Shown: piece after piece, positions 9,587 through 21,362 of the stretch
How the letters are laid out: every line of letters starts with the position of its first letter
Numbering within the stretch: the first letter of the stretch is position 1
Assembly (NCBI RefSeq): GCF_025558585.1
Contig: NZ_CP094723.1
Span: forward strand, 682,001-746,000
DNA: 64,000 bases
Origin: Staphylococcus sp. IVB6214
GTDB taxonomy: Bacteria; Bacillota; Bacilli; Staphylococcales; Staphylococcaceae
Reading direction: 5' to 3'
Notes under the pieces: model-generated
The model's input: only the letters and a program-made list of their open reading frames with translations
Told to the model about the DNA's origin: nothing
Databases searched by the model: none
Position numbers and translations under genes: made by a program

Positions 9587-10258
9587 ATGAAATTCGCTGT
9601 CCTCAGATTCCCAGGATCAAACTGCGATAGAGATATGTATAACGCAGCAATCAAAGCGGGAGTAGATGCAGAATATGTTGATTATCGAGAAACGTCATTA
9701 GATGGATTTGATGGTGTGTTGATACCTGGTGGTTTTTCATTCGGTGATTATTTGAGATCAGGTGCCGTTGCGGCCGTCGCACCAGTGATTGAAGAAGTAA
9801 AACGTTTGGCTGATGAAGACAAACCTGTACTGGGTGTCTGCAATGGGTTCCAAATATTGACAGAAATTGGCTTATTACCAGGTGCCTTATTACACAACGA
9901 CTCTCACTTATTTGTTAGCCGTAACGAGTCACTCACAATCGTGAATAATGATACACCTTTTACATCGCTTTATGATGCGGGTGAAACAGTTGTATACCCA
10001 GTTGCACATGGTGAAGGGCATTACTATTGTACAGATGAAATTTATAAAGAATTGGTCGATAATAATCAAATTATTTTGAAATATCAGGATAATCCTAATG
10101 GCTCACATGATGATATTGCAGGTATCATCAACAAGCGTGGCAATGTGTGTGGTATGATGCCACATCCAGAACGTGCATTAGAGCAAATATTAGGAACAGA
10201 CAGTGGTGTGAAATTATTTGAATCTATGGTGAAAAGCTGGAGGGAACAAAATGCCTAA
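9587..10258 (+). CDS. purQ: FGAM synthase glutaminase subunit PurQ
   Basis: Class I glutamine amidotransferase (223 residues) that supplies ammonia to PurL. The nucleophile is in '[10 protein letters not shown]' and the His/Glu pair in '[10 protein letters not shown]'. The ATG at 9587 gives the usual [14 protein letters not shown] start with AAGGAG upstream. It overlaps purL by 8 bases. Confidence 0.96.
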   Translation: MKFAVLRFPGSNCDRDMYNAAIKAGVDAEYVDYRETSLDGFDGVLIPGGFSFGDYLRSGAVAAVAPVIEEVKRLADEDKPVLGVCNGFQILTEIGLLPGALLHNDSHLFVSRNESLTIVNNDTPFTSLYDAGETVVYPVAHGEGHYYCTDEIYKELVDNNQIILKYQDNPNGSHDDIAGIINKRGNVCGMMPHPERALEQILGTDSGVKLFESMVKSWREQNA

Positions 10259-12440
10259 ATTTTTAGAACCAACTGCAGACGACATTAAAAATGAGAAAAT
10301 TTATCGTGAAATGGGATTGAGTGATGCGGAGTTTGAAAAAGTAGAAGAAATTTTAGGAAGACAGCCAAATTATACAGAAACAGGTATTTTCTCTGTAATG
10401 TGGAGTGAACATTGTTCTTACAAGCATTCAAAACCATTTTTAAAGCAATTTCCAACAACAGGTGAACATGTTTTGATGGGACCGGGAGAAGGTGCAGGCG
10501 TCGTTGATATCGGCGATAACCAAGCGGTTGTGTTCAAGGTTGAATCACATAACCATCCATCTGCGATTGAACCATATCAAGGTGCTGCGACAGGTGTCGG
10601 CGGTATTATTCGTGACATCGTATCAATTGGTGCACGTCCAATTAATTTATTAAATAGTTTGCGTTTTTGTGAATTGACGGAAAAAACAAATCGCCGCTTA
10701 TTGCGTGGTGTCGTTGCAGGTATCGGTGGCTACGGTAACTGTATTGGTATTCCAACGACTGCAGGTGAAATTGAATTTGATGACCGTTATGACGGCAATC
10801 CACTTGTCAATGCGATGTGTGTAGGTGTCATTGATCACGATATGATTCAAAAAGGGCTTGCACAAGGTGTTGGTAACTCAGTGATTTACGTTGGTTTGAA
10901 AACTGGTCGTGACGGCATTCATGGTGCAACATTTGCATCGGAAGAACTCACAGAAGAAAGTGAAAGCAAACGACCATCTGTACAAATCGGCGATCCATTT
11001 GTAGGTAAAAAATTGATGGAGGCAACACTTGAAGCGATCACATACCCAGAACTTGTGGGTATTCAAGATATGGGAGCGGCTGGTTTAACGTCATCATCAT
11101 CTGAAATGGCTGCAAAAGGTGGCAGTGGTATTCATCTACAACTCGAAAAAGTACCTGTACGTGAAGTAGGTATCTCTCCATATGAAATGATGCTTTCTGA
11201 AACACAAGAACGCATGTTGTTAGTTGTAGAGAAAGGTACGGAACAAAAGTTTTTAGATTTATTTGATAAGCATGAGTTGGATAGTGCAGTTATCGGTGAA
11301 GTAACTGATACAGATCGCTTTGTTTTAACTTATGAAGGAGAAGTATTCGCAGATATTCCTGTCAAACCGTTAGACCATGAAGCACCTGTATATGTGTTAG
11401 AAGGCGAACCATTAAAACATGATCAGCCAGCTAATGATTATAGTGGCATTGATGTTGAAGAGGTATTTGATCGTTTGTTGACACATCCGACAATTGCTTC
11501 AAAACAATATTTGTATCGCCAATATGATCAACAAGTTGGAGCAAATACGATTGTTAAGCCAGGTCTGCAAGCGTCTGTTGTACGTGTGGAAGGTACGAAC
11601 AAAGCGGTTGCGTCTACGATTGATGGTGAGGCACGTTATGTGTTTAATGATCCATACGAGGGTGGCAAAATGGTTGTGGCAGAAGCATATCGTAATATAA
11701 TCGCAGTAGGGGCAAAACCACTTGCGATGACGGATTGCTTGAACTACGGTTCACCTGAAAAGAAACATATTTATCAACAGCTCATTGATTCGACACGTGG
11801 TATGGCAGAAGCATGTAATGTGTTAGAAACACCTGTTGTTTCAGGTAACGTGTCACTTTATAACGAAACACGTACATCATCTATCTTCCCAACGCCTGTT
11901 GTCGGAATGGTTGGACTGATTGAAGATATTGATTACCTTCGTGACTTTGCGCCAACACCTGGTGACAAAGTGTATGTGGTAGGTGAAACAACAGACAGCT
12001 TTGGTGGTAGCCAAATTGAGAAACTATTACATGGTGACGTAAATCATGAAACAGAAACAGTAGATTTGACAGAAGAGGCAGCAAAGGGTGAAGCAATTCG
12101 TGAAGCGGTAAGAGCTGGTGTACTTTCGCATGTACAAACAGTCGGAAAAGGTGGTTTGCTCATCACATTGGCACGTATGAGTGCATTCTACAATTTAGGG
12201 TTAGATGCGACAGTTGACCTGAGCAATGCACAGCTTTTTAGTGAGACACAAGGTCGATACGTCGTTGTTGTGAAAGAAGGCGAAACATTCACGCACGATA
12301 ATGCCGTTGAAATTGGAACACTCACAGATAACGATGACTTTAAAGTAACAGCACAAAATAAAACATTACACCGTCGTACATCTGAATTGAAAGAAGCATG
12401 GGAAGGAGCAATCGAAGCATGTATGACATCCGTGGACTAA
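10251..12440 (+). CDS. purL: FGAM synthase large subunit PurL
   Basis: Small-type PurL (729 residues), the ATP-dependent synthase subunit that works with PurS and PurQ. Family segments include '[13 protein letters not shown]' with the catalytic histidine, '[20 protein letters not shown]' and '[12 protein letters not shown]'. Length matches the PurS-dependent form, not the 1,300-residue enterobacterial form. Its 3' end overlaps purF by 22 bases. Confidence 0.97.
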   Translation: MPKFLEPTADDIKNEKIYREMGLSDAEFEKVEEILGRQPNYTETGIFSVMWSEHCSYKHSKPFLKQFPTTGEHVLMGPGEGAGVVDIGDNQAVVFKVESHNHPSAIEPYQGAATGVGGIIRDIVSIGARPINLLNSLRFCELTEKTNRRLLRGVVAGIGGYGNCIGIPTTAGEIEFDDRYDGNPLVNAMCVGVIDHDMIQKGLAQGVGNSVIYVGLKTGRDGIHGATFASEELTEESESKRPSVQIGDPFVGKKLMEATLEAITYPELVGIQDMGAAGLTSSSSEMAAKGGSGIHLQLEKVPVREVGISPYEMMLSETQERMLLVVEKGTEQKFLDLFDKHELDSAVIGEVTDTDRFVLTYEGEVFADIPVKPLDHEAPVYVLEGEPLKHDQPANDYSGIDVEEVFDRLLTHPTIASKQYLYRQYDQQVGANTIVKPGLQASVVRVEGTNKAVASTIDGEARYVFNDPYEGGKMVVAEAYRNIIAVGAKPLAMTDCLNYGSPEKKHIYQQLIDSTRGMAEACNVLETPVVSGNVSLYNETRTSSIFPTPVVGMVGLIEDIDYLRDFAPTPGDKVYVVGETTDSFGGSQIEKLLHGDVNHETETVDLTEEAAKGEAIREAVRAGVLSHVQTVGKGGLLITLARMSAFYNLGLDATVDLSNAQLFSETQGRYVVVVKEGETFTHDNAVEIGTLTDNDDFKVTAQNKTLHRRTSELKEAWEGAIEACMTSVD

Positions 12441-13840
12441 ATGAAGAATGTGGTGTGTTTGGCATATGGAATCATCCTTACGCTGCGCATTTAACGTATC
12501 TGGCGCTACACAGTCTTCAACATCGCGGGCAAGAAGGTGCGGGTATCGTGTGCTCCAATGGTGAACAATTATTCGGTGCACGTGGTATGGGATTGCTTAC
12601 CGAAGCTATATCAGATGAGCAACTCAAGTCGCTGGAAGGCTATCAGAGTGCAATCGGCCATGTCCGTTATGCAACGACAGGTGCCAGTGAAATTTCGAAT
12701 GTACAGCCGTTTTTGTTCAAACATTCGAAAGGTGATTTAGGGTTGGCGCATAATGGGAACTTGACAAATGCGCACCAAATACGTCGTGCCATTGAATCAG
12801 AAGGTGGTATTTTTCAAACGACGAGCGATTCAGAAGTACTTGCCCATTTATTGATCAAGGGGAAGTCAAAACATATTAAAGCGAACCAAAAAGCAGCGTT
12901 AAATCAAGTGAAAGGTGCATTTAGTTGTGTCATATTAAATGAACAGCAATTAACAGCAACTCGTGATAACTGTGGTGTACGTCCACTTATGTTAGGGAAA
13001 GTAGACGGCGCATATTGTATTGCCAGCGAAACATGTGCCTTTACAGCGATTGGTGCAGAATATATTCGTGATATTGAGCCGGGAGAGTTGATTACATTCT
13101 CAGGTGACAACGACGTGGATTATGATTCATACACGCCCGACACGCATCAACATATGTGTGCTATGGAATATATTTACTTCGCACGACCTGACTCTGAGTT
13201 TCAAAAGCATTCGATTTATCAAGTTCGTAAAGCATTAGGACGTCAGTTGGCAAAAGAAATGGGGATTGAAGCGGATATCGTGATTGGTGTTCCGGACTCT
13301 TCATTACAAGCTGCGAAAGGTTTTTCAGAAGAGACGGGAATTCCGAATGAACAAGGTTTGCTAAAAAATCGATATATAGGCCGAACGTTCATTACACCTG
13401 ATCAAACCGTACGTGAGAGACAAGTACGTATGAAACATTCACCTATTCGTGATGTTGTAGAAGGCAAGCGTGTGGTTGTTATTGATGATTCGATTGTACG
13501 TGGAACAACGAGTAAATATATTGTAAAAGCATTGAAGTCTGCGGGGGCACGCGAAGTACATATGGGTATTTCATCACCACCGTTAAAAAATCCTTGTTAT
13601 TACGGTATTGACGTTTCCACACATGCAGAACTTATGGCAGCCCAATATTCTGTTGAAACGATTAAAGACATGATTGGTGCAGACTCATTAACGTATCTAT
13701 CTGTTGAAGGCATGCATGATGTCTTCAAACAATATGGTTCAAAAGGGGAATGCAATGCTTGTTTTACAGGAAACTACCCAATAGAAATTGTCGATAATCT
13801 ATTACCAGAAGTTAAAGAATTGAAAAGAAGAGGAGTGTAG
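12419..13840 (+). CDS. purF: Glutamine PRPP amidotransferase
   Basis: First committed enzyme of IMP synthesis (473 residues). A ten-residue leader precedes Cys11 in 'NEECGVFG', the N-terminal nucleophile after processing. The phosphoribosyltransferase site is '[16 protein letters not shown]'. Cysteines in '[14 protein letters not shown]', 'NPCYYGID' and 'GECNACFTG' line up with the four [4Fe-4S] ligands of the Bacillus subtilis enzyme. The S. aureus protein, as I recall it, is longer (494) and lacks these ligands. The start at 12419 follows GGAAGGAG inside purL and gives the normal leader length. Confidence 0.96.
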   Translation: MYDIRGLNEECGVFGIWNHPYAAHLTYLALHSLQHRGQEGAGIVCSNGEQLFGARGMGLLTEAISDEQLKSLEGYQSAIGHVRYATTGASEISNVQPFLFKHSKGDLGLAHNGNLTNAHQIRRAIESEGGIFQTTSDSEVLAHLLIKGKSKHIKANQKAALNQVKGAFSCVILNEQQLTATRDNCGVRPLMLGKVDGAYCIASETCAFTAIGAEYIRDIEPGELITFSGDNDVDYDSYTPDTHQHMCAMEYIYFARPDSEFQKHSIYQVRKALGRQLAKEMGIEADIVIGVPDSSLQAAKGFSEETGIPNEQGLLKNRYIGRTFITPDQTVRERQVRMKHSPIRDVVEGKRVVVIDDSIVRGTTSKYIVKALKSAGAREVHMGISSPPLKNPCYYGIDVSTHAELMAAQYSVETIKDMIGADSLTYLSVEGMHDVFKQYGSKGECNACFTGNYPIEIVDNLLPEVKELKRRGV

Positions 13841-13843
13841 TCA

Positions 13844-14872
13844 ATGGCTGAGTCATATAAACAAGCCGGTGTTGATATTGAAGCAGGGTATGAAGCAGTG
13901 AAACAAATGTCAAGTCACGTAGAACGTACGATGCGTCGAGAAGTTTTAGGAGGACTCGGAGGCTTTGGTGCTACGTTCGATCTTTCGCAACTGAACATGA
14001 AAGCGCCAGTACTTGTATCAGGCACAGATGGTGTTGGAACAAAATTAAAACTAGCCATTGATCATCATAAACATGACACAATTGGAATAGATGCGGTGGC
14101 AATGTGCGTCAATGATATTTTAACAACGGGTGCCGAACCACTTTATTTCCTAGATTATATTGCGACAAACAAAGTGGTACCAGAAGTCATTGCACAAATT
14201 GTCAAAGGAATTAGTGATGGTTGTGTCGAAACGAATACGGCTCTCATCGGTGGTGAAACAGCCGAGATGGGAGAGATGTATCATGAAGGTGAATATGATG
14301 TAGCAGGATTTGCCGTGGGCGCTGTCGAAAAAGAAGATTACATCGATGGCTCAGAAGTTAAAGGGGGTGATGTGGTGATTGGATTAGCCTCTCACGGGAT
14401 TCACTCAAATGGCTTTAGCTTAGTACGTCGACTAATTGATCAATCAGGTATTGATGTTCATGAAAAATTTGACGGTGAACGTTCATATCTTGAAACATTT
14501 CTTACGCCAACAGCACTTTATGTAAAACCTGTATTAGCAGTTAAAGAGCAAGTGCGTATTAAAGCAATGACACATATAACAGGTGGCGGTTTTTATGAAA
14601 ATATCCCTCGTGCTTTGCCAGAAGAAAAAACGGCTGTCATCGATATCACTTCATTCCCAACGCCTAAAGTGTTCGACTGGCTTCAAGAAGTAGGGCGTAT
14701 TGATTTAGATGAAATGTATCACATTTTTAATATGGGCATTGGATATACATTAGTAGTCGATGCGGATGATGAAGAGCGTGTGCATGAAATTTTAAAAACG
14801 TTAAATATTGCAGCTTATTCAATTGGAACAATTACTGAAGAAGCAGCAGCGATTCGTTTGGTGGAGGCGTAA
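13844..14872 (+). CDS. purM: AIR synthetase
   Basis: Phosphoribosylaminoimidazole synthetase (342 residues), which closes the imidazole ring of FGAM with ATP. '[13 protein letters not shown]' and '[12 protein letters not shown]' are hallmark segments. It starts 3 bases after purF behind AGAGGAG and ends 2 bases before purN. Confidence 0.97.
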   Translation: MAESYKQAGVDIEAGYEAVKQMSSHVERTMRREVLGGLGGFGATFDLSQLNMKAPVLVSGTDGVGTKLKLAIDHHKHDTIGIDAVAMCVNDILTTGAEPLYFLDYIATNKVVPEVIAQIVKGISDGCVETNTALIGGETAEMGEMYHEGEYDVAGFAVGAVEKEDYIDGSEVKGGDVVIGLASHGIHSNGFSLVRRLIDQSGIDVHEKFDGERSYLETFLTPTALYVKPVLAVKEQVRIKAMTHITGGGFYENIPRALPEEKTAVIDITSFPTPKVFDWLQEVGRIDLDEMYHIFNMGIGYTLVVDADDEERVHEILKTLNIAAYSIGTITEEAAAIRLVEA

Positions 14873-14874
14873 AA

Positions 14875-15441
14875 GTGGTTAAAATCGCAATTTTTGCATC
14901 AGGTTCTGGAACGAACTTTGATAACATCATGCAACATGTGGAAAAAGGGGTATTAAGCAATATTGAAGTGACGGCATTATATACAGATCAACCAACAGCA
15001 CCATGTGTGCAACTTGGACAACAACATGGGTTACCGGTACATACTTATACGCCGAAATCCTATGTTGATAAACAAGTATATGAGCAAGAAGTGTTGAAAC
15101 AATTAAAAACAGAACATGTGGAATGGATTGTGCTTGCAGGTTATATGCGTTTAATCGGTAATACGTTACTAGATGCGTATGAAGGTAAGATTTTAAATAT
15201 TCACCCTTCACTTTTGCCGAAATATAAAGGTATCGATGCAATCGGTCAGGCGTTAAACAATGGGGAAATTGAAACGGGAACAACCGTTCATTATGTCGAT
15301 GCAGGCATGGATACAGGACAAATTATTGCACAACGAACGTGTCCGATATATCAGGACGATACGAAAGCAGCATTAGAAGACCGCATTAAGCGTTTGGAAT
15401 ATGAATTATATCCAGAAGTCATAAAACAGATTATTCGATAA
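14875..15441 (+). CDS. purN: GAR transformylase
   Basis: Formyl-THF-dependent glycinamide ribonucleotide formyltransferase (188 residues). Catalytic Asn/His are in '[13 protein letters not shown]' and the Asp in '[10 protein letters not shown]'. The start is GTG at 14875, preceded by GGAGG inside the end of purM. It depends on the product of FolD. Confidence 0.96.
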   Translation: MVKIAIFASGSGTNFDNIMQHVEKGVLSNIEVTALYTDQPTAPCVQLGQQHGLPVHTYTPKSYVDKQVYEQEVLKQLKTEHVEWIVLAGYMRLIGNTLLDAYEGKILNIHPSLLPKYKGIDAIGQALNNGEIETGTTVHYVDAGMDTGQIIAQRTCPIYQDDTKAALEDRIKRLEYELYPEVIKQIIR

Positions 15442-15456
15442 GGAGCTTGAAATAGG

Positions 15457-16935
15457 ATGAAAAAAGCGATATTGAGCGTTTCTAATAAAACTGGTATTGC
15501 AACATTTGCGAAAAAACTTGTAGCAGAAGGTTTTGAATTGTACTCAACAGGTGGAACATACCGTGCGATTGAAGAAGCGGGTGTACCGGTGTCATCCGTT
15601 TCTGACTTAACACAGTTTGATGAAATTATGGATGGACGTGTCAAAACATTACATCCAGCGGTACATGGCGGTATTCTTGCAGATCGTGATAAACCTGAGC
15701 ACCTTGAACAGTTAGCAGCACAAAATATTGATTTGATAGATATGGTTGTGGTGAACTTATATCCATTTCAAGAAACAGTCAAAAATCCAGATGTGACTGA
15801 AATGGACGCAATTGAGAATATTGATATTGGCGGACCAACAATGTTGCGTGCAGCTGCCAAGAATTTTAAACACGTTGTAACAATTGTAGATCCTGACGAT
15901 TACGACGAAGTGATTTCAAGATTACAAGCGGATACATTGGATGAAGCCTACCGCAAAGCATTGATGATTAAGGTTTTTAAACATACATTTGAGTATGATC
16001 AGGCAATTACGAATTATTTTAGCGACAATGAAGAAGTGTTACGTTATGGTGAAAATCCACAACAAGCAGCGACATTTGTTCGCACGTCTCATGCGGCTAA
16101 TACACTTGCAGGCGCAACACAACATCACGGCAAGCAGTTAAGTTATAACAATATTAAAGATGCAGATGCCGCACTAACATTGGTAAAACAATTTGAAGGG
16201 CCAGCGGCAGTGGCGGTGAAGCATATGAACCCGTGCGGTGTTGGAATCGGAGAAAACATTCACCAGGCGTATTTGAATGCATATGAAGCAGATAGTCAAT
16301 CCATCTTTGGTGGAATTGTAGCATTAAACCGACCAGTAACACAGGCGTTAGCTGAATCATTGCACAGAATTTTCTTAGAAGTAGTCATTGCGCCAAGTTT
16401 TGAGAAGGAAGCATTGGCAGTACTGCAACAAAAGAAAAATATTCGTTTATTAGAAGTAGAAATGACGAGTGACGCATCTGAACAAGAATTTGTCTCTGTA
16501 TCAGGTGGCTACCTTGTACAAGATAAAGATACATTTGATGTCCCACAATCTGAGATGAAGGTTGTAACAGATGTCGCCCCAACAGATGAGCAATGGGAAG
16601 CACTTCTTCTAGGCTGGAAAGTCGTAAAAGCTGTGAAGAGTAATGCAATTGTGTTAGCAAATAACAAGCAAACAGTGGGCGTTGGCGCAGGACAAATGAA
16701 TCGTGTCGGGTCAGCAGAAATTGCAATTGAACGAGCGATTGAGATGAATGACAATGTTGTACTTGCATCAGATGGATTCTTCCCAATGGATGATACGGTC
16801 GAAACAGCAGCTAAAGCAGGGATTAAAGCGATTATTCAACCGGGTGGCTCAATTAAAGACCAAGATTCAATAGATATGGCGAATAAATATGGCATCGCAA
16901 TGGTGACGACAGGTATGCGTCACTTCAAACATTAA
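15457..16935 (+). CDS. purH: AICAR transformylase/IMP cyclohydrolase
   Basis: Bifunctional last enzyme of IMP synthesis (492 residues): an MGS-like IMP cyclohydrolase domain (about 1-150, '[14 protein letters not shown]', '[13 protein letters not shown]') and an AICAR transformylase domain with '[12 protein letters not shown]', '[11 protein letters not shown]' and the C-terminal '[12 protein letters not shown]'. AAGGAG precedes the ATG by 9 bases. Confidence 0.97.
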   Translation: MKKAILSVSNKTGIATFAKKLVAEGFELYSTGGTYRAIEEAGVPVSSVSDLTQFDEIMDGRVKTLHPAVHGGILADRDKPEHLEQLAAQNIDLIDMVVVNLYPFQETVKNPDVTEMDAIENIDIGGPTMLRAAAKNFKHVVTIVDPDDYDEVISRLQADTLDEAYRKALMIKVFKHTFEYDQAITNYFSDNEEVLRYGENPQQAATFVRTSHAANTLAGATQHHGKQLSYNNIKDADAALTLVKQFEGPAAVAVKHMNPCGVGIGENIHQAYLNAYEADSQSIFGGIVALNRPVTQALAESLHRIFLEVVIAPSFEKEALAVLQQKKNIRLLEVEMTSDASEQEFVSVSGGYLVQDKDTFDVPQSEMKVVTDVAPTDEQWEALLLGWKVVKAVKSNAIVLANNKQTVGVGAGQMNRVGSAEIAIERAIEMNDNVVLASDGFFPMDDTVETAAKAGIKAIIQPGGSIKDQDSIDMANKYGIAMVTTGMRHFKH

Positions 16936-16948
16936 GGAGGCAGTGCAT

Positions 16949-18187
16949 ATGAATATTTTAGTTGTCGGTGGCGGTGGCCGTGAACATGTCCTTGCCAAAA
17001 AGTTAAACCAATCACCACTTGTTGAACGTGTATTTGCTATTCCTGGCAATGATGCGATGGCGCATGTTGCTGAAGTACATGCAGAAATTGACGAAAATGA
17101 GCATGATAAAATTGTTGCCTTTGCAGAATCACACGGCGTATCATGGGTTGTCATTGGTCCAGAGCAACCTTTAACAGAAGGCCTTGCAGATCGATTGCGT
17201 GAAGCAGGTATCAAAGTATTTGGACCGAATAAAGCAGCAGCACAGATCGAAGGTTCAAAGTCCTTTGCAAAACAATTAATGGCAAAATATGACATTCCAA
17301 CAGCTGATTATCAAGAAATCGATTCAAAAACAGAAGCACTTGCATATGTTGAACAATGTGATTTGCCAGTTGTGTTGAAAAAAGATGGCTTAGCAGCAGG
17401 GAAAGGTGTGATTATTGCCGAGACACGAGAAGCAGCTCGAGCGGCGGTTGAAACACTTTATTCTGAAGAAGTCGGTAAAGTGGTATTCGAGCAATTTTTA
17501 CAAGGGGAAGAATTTTCTTTAATGACTTTCGTTAATGGAGATTACGCTGTCCCATTTGATACGATTGCGCAAGATCATAAGCGTGCCTATGACAATGATG
17601 AAGGGCCAAATACGGGTGGTATGGGGGCGTATTGTCCCGTACCACATATCGGTCAAGATGTTTTGGATGTTACGAATGAACGTATTGCACAACCGATTGC
17701 ACGTGCGATGAAAGAAGAAGGGTATGACTTCTTCGGTTTACTCTATATCGGTGCAATTTTAACAGAAGAAGGACCGAAAGTAATTGAGTTTAACGCACGA
17801 TTTGGTGATCCCGAAGCACAAGTATTACTGACACGTATGGAAAGTGACTTAATGGCACACATATTACAATTGAAAGCACGAGAGCCGATAGATATGCGAT
17901 GGAAAGAAGAAGCGGTCGTTGGTGTCATGCTAGCATCAAAAGGATATCCAAACGCATATGAAAAAGGGGTTTCCGTGACAGGTTTTGAATCAGACTTAGA
18001 TCATTATTTTGTCAGCGGCTTAAAGTATAATGGTACCCGTTATGTCAATGCGGGTGGGCGTGTCATATTAGCGATTGGAGAAGGTACTTCGATTGCAGAA
18101 GCACAGCGTGAAGCATATCAGCGTGTTGATCAAATAGAAAGTGATTGTTTATTTTATCGTAAAGATATAGCAAATAAAGCATTGTAA
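16949..18187 (+). CDS. purD: GAR synthetase
   Basis: ATP-grasp ligase (412 residues) that joins phosphoribosylamine and glycine. It has '[12 protein letters not shown]', '[12 protein letters not shown]' and '[12 protein letters not shown]'. The ATG at 16949 follows AAGGAGG by 9 bases and gives the standard N-terminus. It is the last gene of the pur operon. Confidence 0.97.
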   Translation: MNILVVGGGGREHVLAKKLNQSPLVERVFAIPGNDAMAHVAEVHAEIDENEHDKIVAFAESHGVSWVVIGPEQPLTEGLADRLREAGIKVFGPNKAAAQIEGSKSFAKQLMAKYDIPTADYQEIDSKTEALAYVEQCDLPVVLKKDGLAAGKGVIIAETREAARAAVETLYSEEVGKVVFEQFLQGEEFSLMTFVNGDYAVPFDTIAQDHKRAYDNDEGPNTGGMGAYCPVPHIGQDVLDVTNERIAQPIARAMKEEGYDFFGLLYIGAILTEEGPKVIEFNARFGDPEAQVLLTRMESDLMAHILQLKAREPIDMRWKEEAVVGVMLASKGYPNAYEKGVSVTGFESDLDHYFVSGLKYNGTRYVNAGGRVILAIGEGTSIAEAQREAYQRVDQIESDCLFYRKDIANKAL

Positions 18188-18190
18188 TAG

Positions 18191-18233
18191 AAAAGATGAT
18201 TCGGAAGTGGTAAGTTTTCGAATCATCTTTTTA
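18191..18233 (+). terminator. pur operon terminator
   Basis: AAAAGATGATTCG pairs with CGAATCATCTTTT around a 15-base loop, followed by T residues, right after the purD stop. Confidence 0.88.
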
Positions 18234-18322
18234 TGTCTATCGCATACATAAACGGGAAAGTATGCATGCCTTTTCATATCGTCGAGATCATGAAAACGCA
18301 ATATATGCGGTTGCTTCAATGT

Positions 18323-19114
18323 TTAACGTGCATCTAAAATACCTGTGATTGGTAAATAATTGGCACTCATAAAAGCAAGTGCAATAAGCACGATGATAAT
18401 GACAATTAACAAAATATCACGATAACTGAATGGAACATGGTAATAATATGTTCGCGTCCCATCGTGAAACCCTTTTTTCTCCATTGCGACAGAAAGGCGA
18501 TGCGCTTTTCGGATATTTTGACTGAGTAGTGGAATCAAAAGATGTTTGAATCGCTTAAAACCACTGTAATTTTTATTGCTAATCATTTGGTAACGCATTT
18601 TAAGTGAATTACGCAATTGAAATACAGATTCGATCATCAATGGGATCATTCGAAAGGCTGCCATAAAGGCATAAGCAACTTTTGGTGGCACCTTCAAATG
18701 TTGCATTAAGCTATAAAAAATCATAATGACTTGCGATGTGAATGCAATCGATAAACCGAAGTAACTAATAACAATCGTTCTTAAGGAAAGGTGTAAACCT
18801 CTTACAAGGCTTTCAACACTAATTTTTACAAAACCAAATTCTAATAAAACACGTGTACCATTCCCATAAAAAATCATAAATAATGAAGATGTGAGTGCGA
18901 AGAAAGTTGCCATCGTTACAAATGATGCAACAACTTTCCATTTGGTTCCTGCTACACAGAGTAAAAATACAAGCATGAAAAGCGCCAAATACAACATCAT
19001 ATCAAAATTATGAATGAAGATGATAAAGAAGAAGAGTGCGACTGCTAGAAAGAGCTTCGTCACGATATTCACTTGATCCATAAACGTTCGACGTGTTTTC
19101 CACGATTCAATCAT
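18323..19114 (-). CDS. ykoC: ECF transporter transmembrane protein (YkoC/CbiQ family)
   Basis: Energy-coupling T component (263 residues) with about five hydrophobic helices and the family's C-terminal cytoplasmic segment; 'AFRMIPLMIE' and 'AHRLSVAMEKKGF' resemble the conserved coupling regions. It links the ATPase to the substrate-binding subunit YkoE. The ATG at 19114 lies inside the end of ykoD (8-base overlap) behind GGAGGTG; the longer frame to 19144 is unlikely. With ykoE, ykoD and the upstream TPP riboswitch it forms a thiamine or thiamine-precursor (HMP) importer. Confidence 0.87.
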   Translation of the reverse strand: MIESWKTRRTFMDQVNIVTKLFLAVALFFFIIFIHNFDMMLYLALFMLVFLLCVAGTKWKVVASFVTMATFFALTSSLFMIFYGNGTRVLLEFGFVKISVESLVRGLHLSLRTIVISYFGLSIAFTSQVIMIFYSLMQHLKVPPKVAYAFMAAFRMIPLMIESVFQLRNSLKMRYQMISNKNYSGFKRFKHLLIPLLSQNIRKAHRLSVAMEKKGFHDGTRTYYYHVPFSYRDILLIVIIIVLIALAFMSANYLPITGILDAR

Positions 19115-20513
19115 TTGTTGGCACCTCCACTTCGTACAATACACCGTCTAAAACTTCAAAATGACGTGATGGATAGCGTTCAATAATGTGAGAATCATGG
19201 GTAATCATGACAATCGTTTGCCCTTTTGCAATGCGTTCTTGGAATAACGTAATAAGTTTAAATGTATTATGGCTGTCTAAGCCGAATGTTGGTTCATCAA
19301 GTAAAATGACATCAGCATTCGTACTTAATGCCGTCGCAACACTTAAACGTCTTTTCTGACCCATCGAAAGTTCAAAAGGGTGTTGTTTAGATACATGTGC
19401 TAGATCGAGCAACTCCAACATAGCTGTCGTTTGTTCACCAGCACATTGTGAATCCATATAGTCGTAGTTCACAAAGATTTCATCGTATACGCTATTTTGA
19501 ATAAATTGTAGTTCAGGATTTTGATATACCAAGTACATATAACTCGCAGCATCACGTACCTTTTTGAGTTTTTGATTATTCCATTGCATTGTTCCTTGGT
19601 AGGGGATGAGTTGCATCATCGACTCAAACAATGTAGTTTTGCCAGCACCATTTTTTCCTGTAATCGTTATCCATTGCCCTGGTGCTATTGTTAGATCAGG
19701 CACTTGGTAAAGTGTACGTCGACCTCTCTGTATGGCACCTTCTCGATAAGTAAAAAGAAATTTTTGTGATGACATATCATGTGCTTGTTTTGGAAGTGGA
19801 GCGGACGCCCATGCATTCGGGTGCCAAACGCCATATTCTGTCAATGTCTCTTCATAATTGGCTAATATCATATCTGGAGATCCTTGTTGTATGATTTGAC
19901 CTTCATGATTCATAAGAACAACACGGTCAACATAATCCCATACATGTGCTACTTTATGTTCGACAATGAGTGCCGTTTGATCTGTCCATAAATCTTTGAG
20001 TAAGTCCCACAAATTCTGCGTTGCTTCAATGTCGAGCATCGCGGTAGGTTCATCTAAAAATAACGTATCAGCTTCCATGAGTAAGGTACCTGCAATTGCT
20101 AATTTTTGTTTCATTCCACCGCTTAGTTTGTTGATTGCTTGTTTAGGATTTACATCGAGCTGAACTTTGCTAAGTGCATCTTGAATGCGACGATCCATCT
20201 CGTCTTGTGGTACTTGTTGATTTTCTAATATAAATGCGAGTTCTTCATTCACTTGAGGCATACAGAACTGTGAATCAGGATCTTGAAAGATGACACCGGC
20301 ATGATGCGCAACTTCTAAGTCATCATATTTCATTGGAAGATCAATGAGATCAGGGACGATGCCACTTAAGACGTTTAACAGTGTACTTTTACCAGACCCT
20401 GATGGTCCGAGTAAAAGTACTTTTTCTTTATCCTTTATTTCAATATCAAGACCATCAAATATTTTATGGTCAGTACTTGGATACTTTAAGCGTAAATTTT
20501 TTGCTTTAAGCAA
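19107..20513 (-). CDS. ykoD: ECF transporter ATPase with two ABC domains (YkoD)
   Basis: A 468-residue fused ABC ATPase. Domain 1 (about 1-220) has Walker A 'GPSGSGKSTLL', signature 'LSGGMKQKLAIA' and Walker B 'TLFLDEPTA'. Domain 2 (about 250-465) has 'GKNGAGKTTLF', signature 'LSMGQKRRLSVA' and 'VILLDEPTFG'. The signature of domain 2 is LSMGQ, a common variant. The start is TTG at 20513 behind GGAGAG. It powers uptake with YkoC and YkoE. Confidence 0.9.
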   Translation of the reverse strand: MLKAKNLRLKYPSTDHKIFDGLDIEIKDKEKVLLLGPSGSGKSTLLNVLSGIVPDLIDLPMKYDDLEVAHHAGVIFQDPDSQFCMPQVNEELAFILENQQVPQDEMDRRIQDALSKVQLDVNPKQAINKLSGGMKQKLAIAGTLLMEADTLFLDEPTAMLDIEATQNLWDLLKDLWTDQTALIVEHKVAHVWDYVDRVVLMNHEGQIIQQGSPDMILANYEETLTEYGVWHPNAWASAPLPKQAHDMSSQKFLFTYREGAIQRGRRTLYQVPDLTIAPGQWITITGKNGAGKTTLFESMMQLIPYQGTMQWNNQKLKKVRDAASYMYLVYQNPELQFIQNSVYDEIFVNYDYMDSQCAGEQTTAMLELLDLAHVSKQHPFELSMGQKRRLSVATALSTNADVILLDEPTFGLDSHNTFKLITLFQERIAKGQTIVMITHDSHIIERYPSRHFEVLDGVLYEVEVPTND

Positions 20514-20527
20514 TGTCAGTTCTCTCC

Positions 20528-21103
20528 TTATAGTGAATCATAATCGTCTTTTGACGCAGGTCTGAATAATTTCGTGACACCGGTCTGATCGAGTGCTTTG
20601 ACGAGATAATATGGGAAGGCACCCGCTAGAACAGCACCACTGATCATGCGGAAAACGATATACAAGATCAGATTCCACTGTGCGACTTCGCCTAAGTAAC
20701 CATAGTACCAATCGATTGGTAAGCTGATAAGTGCAGCAGCAAGACCTGCTAAAACAGCGACCATAAATGCACGAGAACGATAACGGAATAAGGCGAATAC
20801 GAGTTCACACGCAAGTCCTTGTAAAAGTGCATAGATAATCGTTGGAATATCGAAACGTCCCATCATAATTGTCTCACCTGCACCCGCTGCAAATTCAGCA
20901 AGTAAAGCAATCCCCATTTTAGGAATGATGAGATATGCAACAACCGCTGCTGCAAACCACATGCCGTATAAAAGTTGATCGATTTGTAAACCGAGTGGTT
21001 GGATAGTCTTTGTAACAACCCACCAAATGTTATACACCACACCGAAGATGACAGAAACTAAAACTGTCACAAGTATGTCTGACAATGTTAAGCCTTTTTT
21101 CAT
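20528..21103 (-). CDS. ykoE: ECF transporter substrate-binding membrane subunit YkoE
   Basis: S-component (191 residues), all hydrophobic helices with the YkoE-family start 'LTLSDILVTVLVSVIFG' and 'NIWWVVTK'. The ATG at 21103 has GGAGG upstream. The open frame continues to 21364 without a stop, but that part encodes the riboswitch and terminator, so it is not protein. Family knowledge assigns thiamine or hydroxymethylpyrimidine uptake, which agrees with the TPP riboswitch. Confidence 0.9.
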   Translation of the reverse strand: MKKGLTLSDILVTVLVSVIFGVVYNIWWVVTKTIQPLGLQIDQLLYGMWFAAAVVAYLIIPKMGIALLAEFAAGAGETIMMGRFDIPTIIYALLQGLACELVFALFRYRSRAFMVAVLAGLAAALISLPIDWYYGYLGEVAQWNLILYIVFRMISGAVLAGAFPYYLVKALDQTGVTKLFRPASKDDYDSL

Positions 21104-21118
21104 GGTAAAGAACCTCCT

Positions 21119-21159
21119 AATAATAAAAGACGCACATCCTGGAAATAGGGATGTGCGTC
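21119..21159 (-). terminator. TPP riboswitch expression-platform terminator
   Basis: On the minus strand GACGCACATCC pairs perfectly with GGATGTGCGTC around a 9-base loop, then TTTTATTATT. It stands between the TPP aptamer and the ykoE start, so thiamine pyrophosphate most likely stops transcription here. Confidence 0.88.
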
Positions 21160-21257
21160 GATATATGAACAAAGCGCTAATGTTTATATTATGTAAGCAA
21201 CTCAAAATAAGCGTGCTATTTATTGCCGCAAATATTACGTATAAACGAAACGTCGTA

Positions 21258-21338
21258 CACTTTCCTCCGCTAGTATCACCTAGATCAGGTACAAAGGGTT
21301 TGAGGATATTCCTCATCTCAGTTCTCACACCCCTAGTG
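21258..21338 (-). promoter_or_regulatory. TPP riboswitch aptamer
   Basis: Minus strand, 81 bases. It has the THI-box parts in order: GGGG after the P1 strand, CTGAGATGAGG, ACCCTT, TACCTGATCTAGGTGATACTAGCG and GGAGGAAAG. CACT at the 5' end pairs with AGTG at the 3' end as P1. Known to bind thiamine pyrophosphate and control thiamine genes; here it controls the ykoEDC transporter. Confidence 0.95.
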
Positions 21339-21362
21339 CGTGCGTATTTAATTGATATACAC

